The notes under the pieces: model-generated
Database searches by the model: none
What the model saw: only the letters and a program-made list of their open reading frames with translations
What the model was told of the DNA's origin: nothing
Translations under genes and position numbers: made by a program
In this document: positions 62,088 through 64,000 of the stretch, piece by piece
Position numbering within the stretch: position 1 is the first letter of the stretch
Layout: every line of letters begins with the position of its first letter
From: Gracilibacillus massiliensis
GTDB lineage: Bacteria; Bacillota; Bacilli; Bacillales; Amphibacillaceae
NCBI RefSeq assembly: GCF_001458115.1
Contig: NZ_CZRP01000010.1
Span: forward strand, 62,001 to 126,000
Direction of reading: 5' to 3'
Length of the DNA stretch: 64,000 nucleotides

Positions 62088-62585
62088 TTAATATGAATGA
62101 TGATTTTCATCTGCCATCGCCATTGCTTTTGTTGGATGAACTGTGCCAAATGGGTGTTCTGGCGGTGCATAGATCGAGTAAAGTTTCAGTGGTTCACGGC
62201 CAGTATTGATAATATTATGCCATTTGCAGGCAGGGACCATTACTGCAAAATCGTCGCAAACAAATTGTTGATAATCTAAATGGTCACTTCTGTCCCCCAT
62301 TAGTACCAGACCTTGACCTTGTTCAACTCGTAAAAATTGATCTGTATGTGGATGCGATTCTAAACCAATATCTTCGCCTACACCGATACACATTAAAGTT
62401 ACTTGTAAATGGTCTCCGGTCCATATTGCTGTACGAAATGTATTATTTCGTTTCGTTGCTTGGTCTATATTTATTACAAAGGGCTGCTTCCCAAAGTCAT
62501 GGACATGTTGCCCCGTGGCACTGTTTTGGTAGTTCCCTTGCTGAGGCATTGTTGGATACCATTGATGATAAGGATTGTAATGCAA
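62088..62585 (-). CDS. Cupin-domain protein
   Basis: A 165-residue protein. A Tyr/Gln/Pro-rich N-terminus (MHYNPYHQWYPTMPQQGNY) precedes a single cupin fold. Motif 1 is GLESHPHTDQFLRVEQGQG (metal His, His, Gln rather than Glu) and motif 2 is PACKWHNIINTGREPLKLYSI. A DVMVPA-like strand (here FAVMVPA) links them. Similar Bacillus proteins occur in spores, but that is only suggestive here. The metal and reaction are unknown. It starts at ATG 62585. Confidence 0.85.
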   Translation of the reverse strand: MHYNPYHQWYPTMPQQGNYQNSATGQHVHDFGKQPFVINIDQATKRNNTFRTAIWTGDHLQVTLMCIGVGEDIGLESHPHTDQFLRVEQGQGLVLMGDRSDHLDYQQFVCDDFAVMVPACKWHNIINTGREPLKLYSIYAPPEHPFGTVHPTKAMAMADENHHSY

Positions 62586-62675
62586 TTTAACTTCTCCTTT
62601 CTTTCTTGCTATATTTCTATAGTATGCATTTGCCTAATCAGTTGTAAGTATTCTAAGAAAGAATAGGCGAAAGGA

Positions 62676-63206
62676 TTACATTTGAAGTTTTGAATTTACA
62701 AAAAGCACTACTCTTGAAAATAGATAACCAATTACTCCTCCCACAACATTTAGAATAATGTCATCCACATCGAATTGGCCGATTCGCAATGTAATTTGTG
62801 TTACCTCTACCAAAACAGTCAAAACTGTTACAGTTACTACTAGTTTAGAGAACTTACGATATGTCTCAAACAATAATGGCAGAAGTAATCCTAAGGGAAG
62901 AATGACTAAAATATTTCCGATTATATTATTAAAGATGACGACCAAAGGAAAATAATCACTCCCTGTCAAATAATGATAAGTATTGCTAAATGGAATTAGA
63001 TTAGCATTATCCCAAAAAGACTCTACAAGAGATGCGTCATCAGAAACAGTAGTGTGATATCGATTACCTTCTATCCCATTGAAATAGTCATTGATTCTAA
63101 CGATAATTCTTTCAAAGATTAACAGAAAAGAACTAAGCAAAAGAAAGCTGATAAAAATTAACCATAATACGATTCGATATATCTTATGTTTTAATTGTTG
63201 AGACAA
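62676..63206 (-). CDS. VanZ-like membrane protein
   Basis: A 176-residue protein with four or five membrane helices. The VanZ-like signatures are NLIPFSNTYHYL near residue 70, NIIGNILVILPLGLLLPLLF and the final LRIGQFDVDDIILNVVGGVIGY, whose Asp and Asn are family-conserved. VanZ relatives give low-level teicoplanin resistance or other envelope effects; many are chromosomal with unknown roles. It starts at ATG 63206. No vanA-type genes lie nearby. Confidence 0.85.
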   Translation of the reverse strand: MSQQLKHKIYRIVLWLIFISFLLLSSFLLIFERIIVRINDYFNGIEGNRYHTTVSDDASLVESFWDNANLIPFSNTYHYLTGSDYFPLVVIFNNIIGNILVILPLGLLLPLLFETYRKFSKLVVTVTVLTVLVEVTQITLRIGQFDVDDIILNVVGGVIGYLFSRVVLFVNSKLQM

Positions 63207-63262
63207 AATGAAACACCTTTCTGTCTGGTTTTCTATTATTTTACCATATTTTAGTTTTGGTT

Positions 63263-63395
63263 ATGCGACATAACTATTGTGATAATTATGAGATGTTATA
63301 TGTGCTTTACAATCGCTCCGGCTTGTCCGAGCGATTACCACCCACATATATCCTTTCAAAATTACCACTAGAGTTATGTCGCATTGTCCTGCTTA
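63263..63395. repeat. Minimal MITE-like repeat with perfect terminal inverted repeats
   Basis: ATGCGACATAACT (63263-63275) and AGTTATGTCGCAT (63372-63384) pair perfectly, with GTCCTGCTTATACGC extending beyond the right arm. Inside, AATCGCTC pairs with GAGCGATT around CGGCTTGTCC. About 122 bp in all. It is the clearest short member of the family seen in larger form elsewhere in the window. The rest of 63207-63484 has no gene. Confidence 0.75.
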
Positions 63396-63484
63396 TACGC
63401 ACAAAAATCCAAACGATGCAAAATGGTCGTTTGGATTTTTCTAATTATATAATTCTTTTGTCCCTAACTCTTATCAACTAATCA

Positions 63485-64000
63485 TCAATCAATATTAATC
63501 ACAATTTTCCCTTTAGTATGATGACTTTCACTTAGCGCATGGGCTTGCTTAACACCTGATTCAGATAGCGGGAATCGATGCCCAATTGTAACACTTAATT
63601 TGTTTTGTTCTAATAAGTCGGCCAATTCTTTCAAGCGATCACCTCTTGGCACTAACCAAATAAAGTCTGATTTGATATTTTTTTGCTTGGCCATTTCTTG
63701 ATCGGGCTGACCAGCAATCGAAGCAATCGCGCCACCTTCTCGTACAACATTGAAACTTTTTTCAAGAATATCTCCACCGAGAGCATCTAATACGAAGTCA
63801 TAGTCTTTTAACTCATCTTCAAAATCCTGTTTTGTATAATCAATCACCTCATCAGCACCAAGCGAAAGTAAAAAGTCGATGTTTTTTGTACTTGCGGTGG
63901 TAGAGACATATGCCCCTTTATGTTTGGCAAGTTGAATAGCAAACGTACCAACACCGCCTGCACCTGCGTGAATTAAGACTTTATCATCCTTTTTAACATT
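63485..64000 (-). CDS. Zinc-type/quinone-oxidoreductase-like dehydrogenase, C-terminal part
   Basis: The minus-strand frame is open from the right window edge to the stop at 63485, so the N-terminal catalytic domain lies outside. The visible 171 residues hold the Rossmann dinucleotide motif (VLIHAGAGGVGTFAIQLAK), LLSLGADEVIDYT and DFVLDALGGDILEKS. The C-terminal GHRFPLSESGVKQAHALSES and HHTKGKIVINID complete the medium-chain reductase pattern. Such enzymes reduce quinones or alpha,beta-unsaturated carbonyls with NADPH. An internal start at 63847 can be ignored. Confidence 0.88.
   Translation of the reverse strand, partial: NVKKDDKVLIHAGAGGVGTFAIQLAKHKGAYVSTTASTKNIDFLLSLGADEVIDYTKQDFEDELKDYDFVLDALGGDILEKSFNVVREGGAIASIAGQPDQEMAKQKNIKSDFIWLVPRGDRLKELADLLEQNKLSVTIGHRFPLSESGVKQAHALSESHHTKGKIVINID

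Overview
The window looks like a chromosomal segment of a low-GC, endospore-forming Firmicute of the family Bacillaceae. The basis is AT-rich sequence, strong AGGAGG-type ribosome sites, ger spore-germinant receptor genes, a PadR-DUF1700-DUF4097 operon, a SLAP-domain protein, and a FabI-type enoyl-ACP reductase behind a FapR-like operator. The mix of GH3/GH43 glycosidases, an AGCS Na+ symporter and many palindromic repeats would suit a halotolerant plant-polymer degrader (Gracilibacillus/Oceanobacillus/Amphibacillus-like). The genus is inference.

Layout. 1-8 kb: 3' end of a metQ-like gene, an IS3-family element sitting in the loop of the metQ/mcp terminator, a chemoreceptor, a SLAP protein, and an ABC exporter with a divergent TetR regulator. 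8-17.5 kb: a triple-PAS GGDEF-EAL protein, palindromic repeats, an ANT(6)-like nucleotidyltransferase, a DUF1538 membrane protein with a tandem P-II-like partner, paired RimK-like ATP-grasp ligases and a membrane GGDEF protein. 17.5-25 kb: a germinant-receptor locus with the B gene inverted against A-C, the PadR operon and a D,D-carboxypeptidase. 25-31 kb: a solo TnpB element, a decayed RND transporter gene, MITE-like repeats, group II intron copy 1 and fabI. 31-40 kb: alsT, a GH3 glycosidase, group II intron copy 2 and an IS1182 element. 40-51 kb: a GH3-GtrA-GT2 operon, an AgrC/LytTR-type two-component system and a GH3 enzyme with reversed domain order. 51-64 kb: IS91-type remnant, LysR, UDP-galactopyranose mutase, a large isoprenoid-synthase-like protein, GH43, SelO, a PQQ-type sugar dehydrogenase, ASCH, cupin, VanZ and the 3' end of a quinone-oxidoreductase-like gene.

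How the parts relate. Three GH3 enzymes, the GH43 enzyme, GtrA, GT2 and UDP-galactopyranose mutase make a diffuse carbohydrate region. The two-component system lies between the GH3 operon and the third GH3 gene and is a candidate regulator of both. Two diguanylate-cyclase-type proteins point to c-di-GMP signalling.

The most unusual structure is mobile DNA nested in mobile DNA. One family of palindromic, MITE-like repeats recurs through the window. Two copies are each interrupted at the same internal site (TCAG^CTAACTTT) by group II introns of identical length (1934 bp), while uninterrupted copies of that site lie next to them. Also notable: an IS3 element that split a terminator hairpin and carries an extra antisense gene, a TnpB with a relocated RuvC glutamate, a permuted GH3 enzyme, and the inverted gerB gene.
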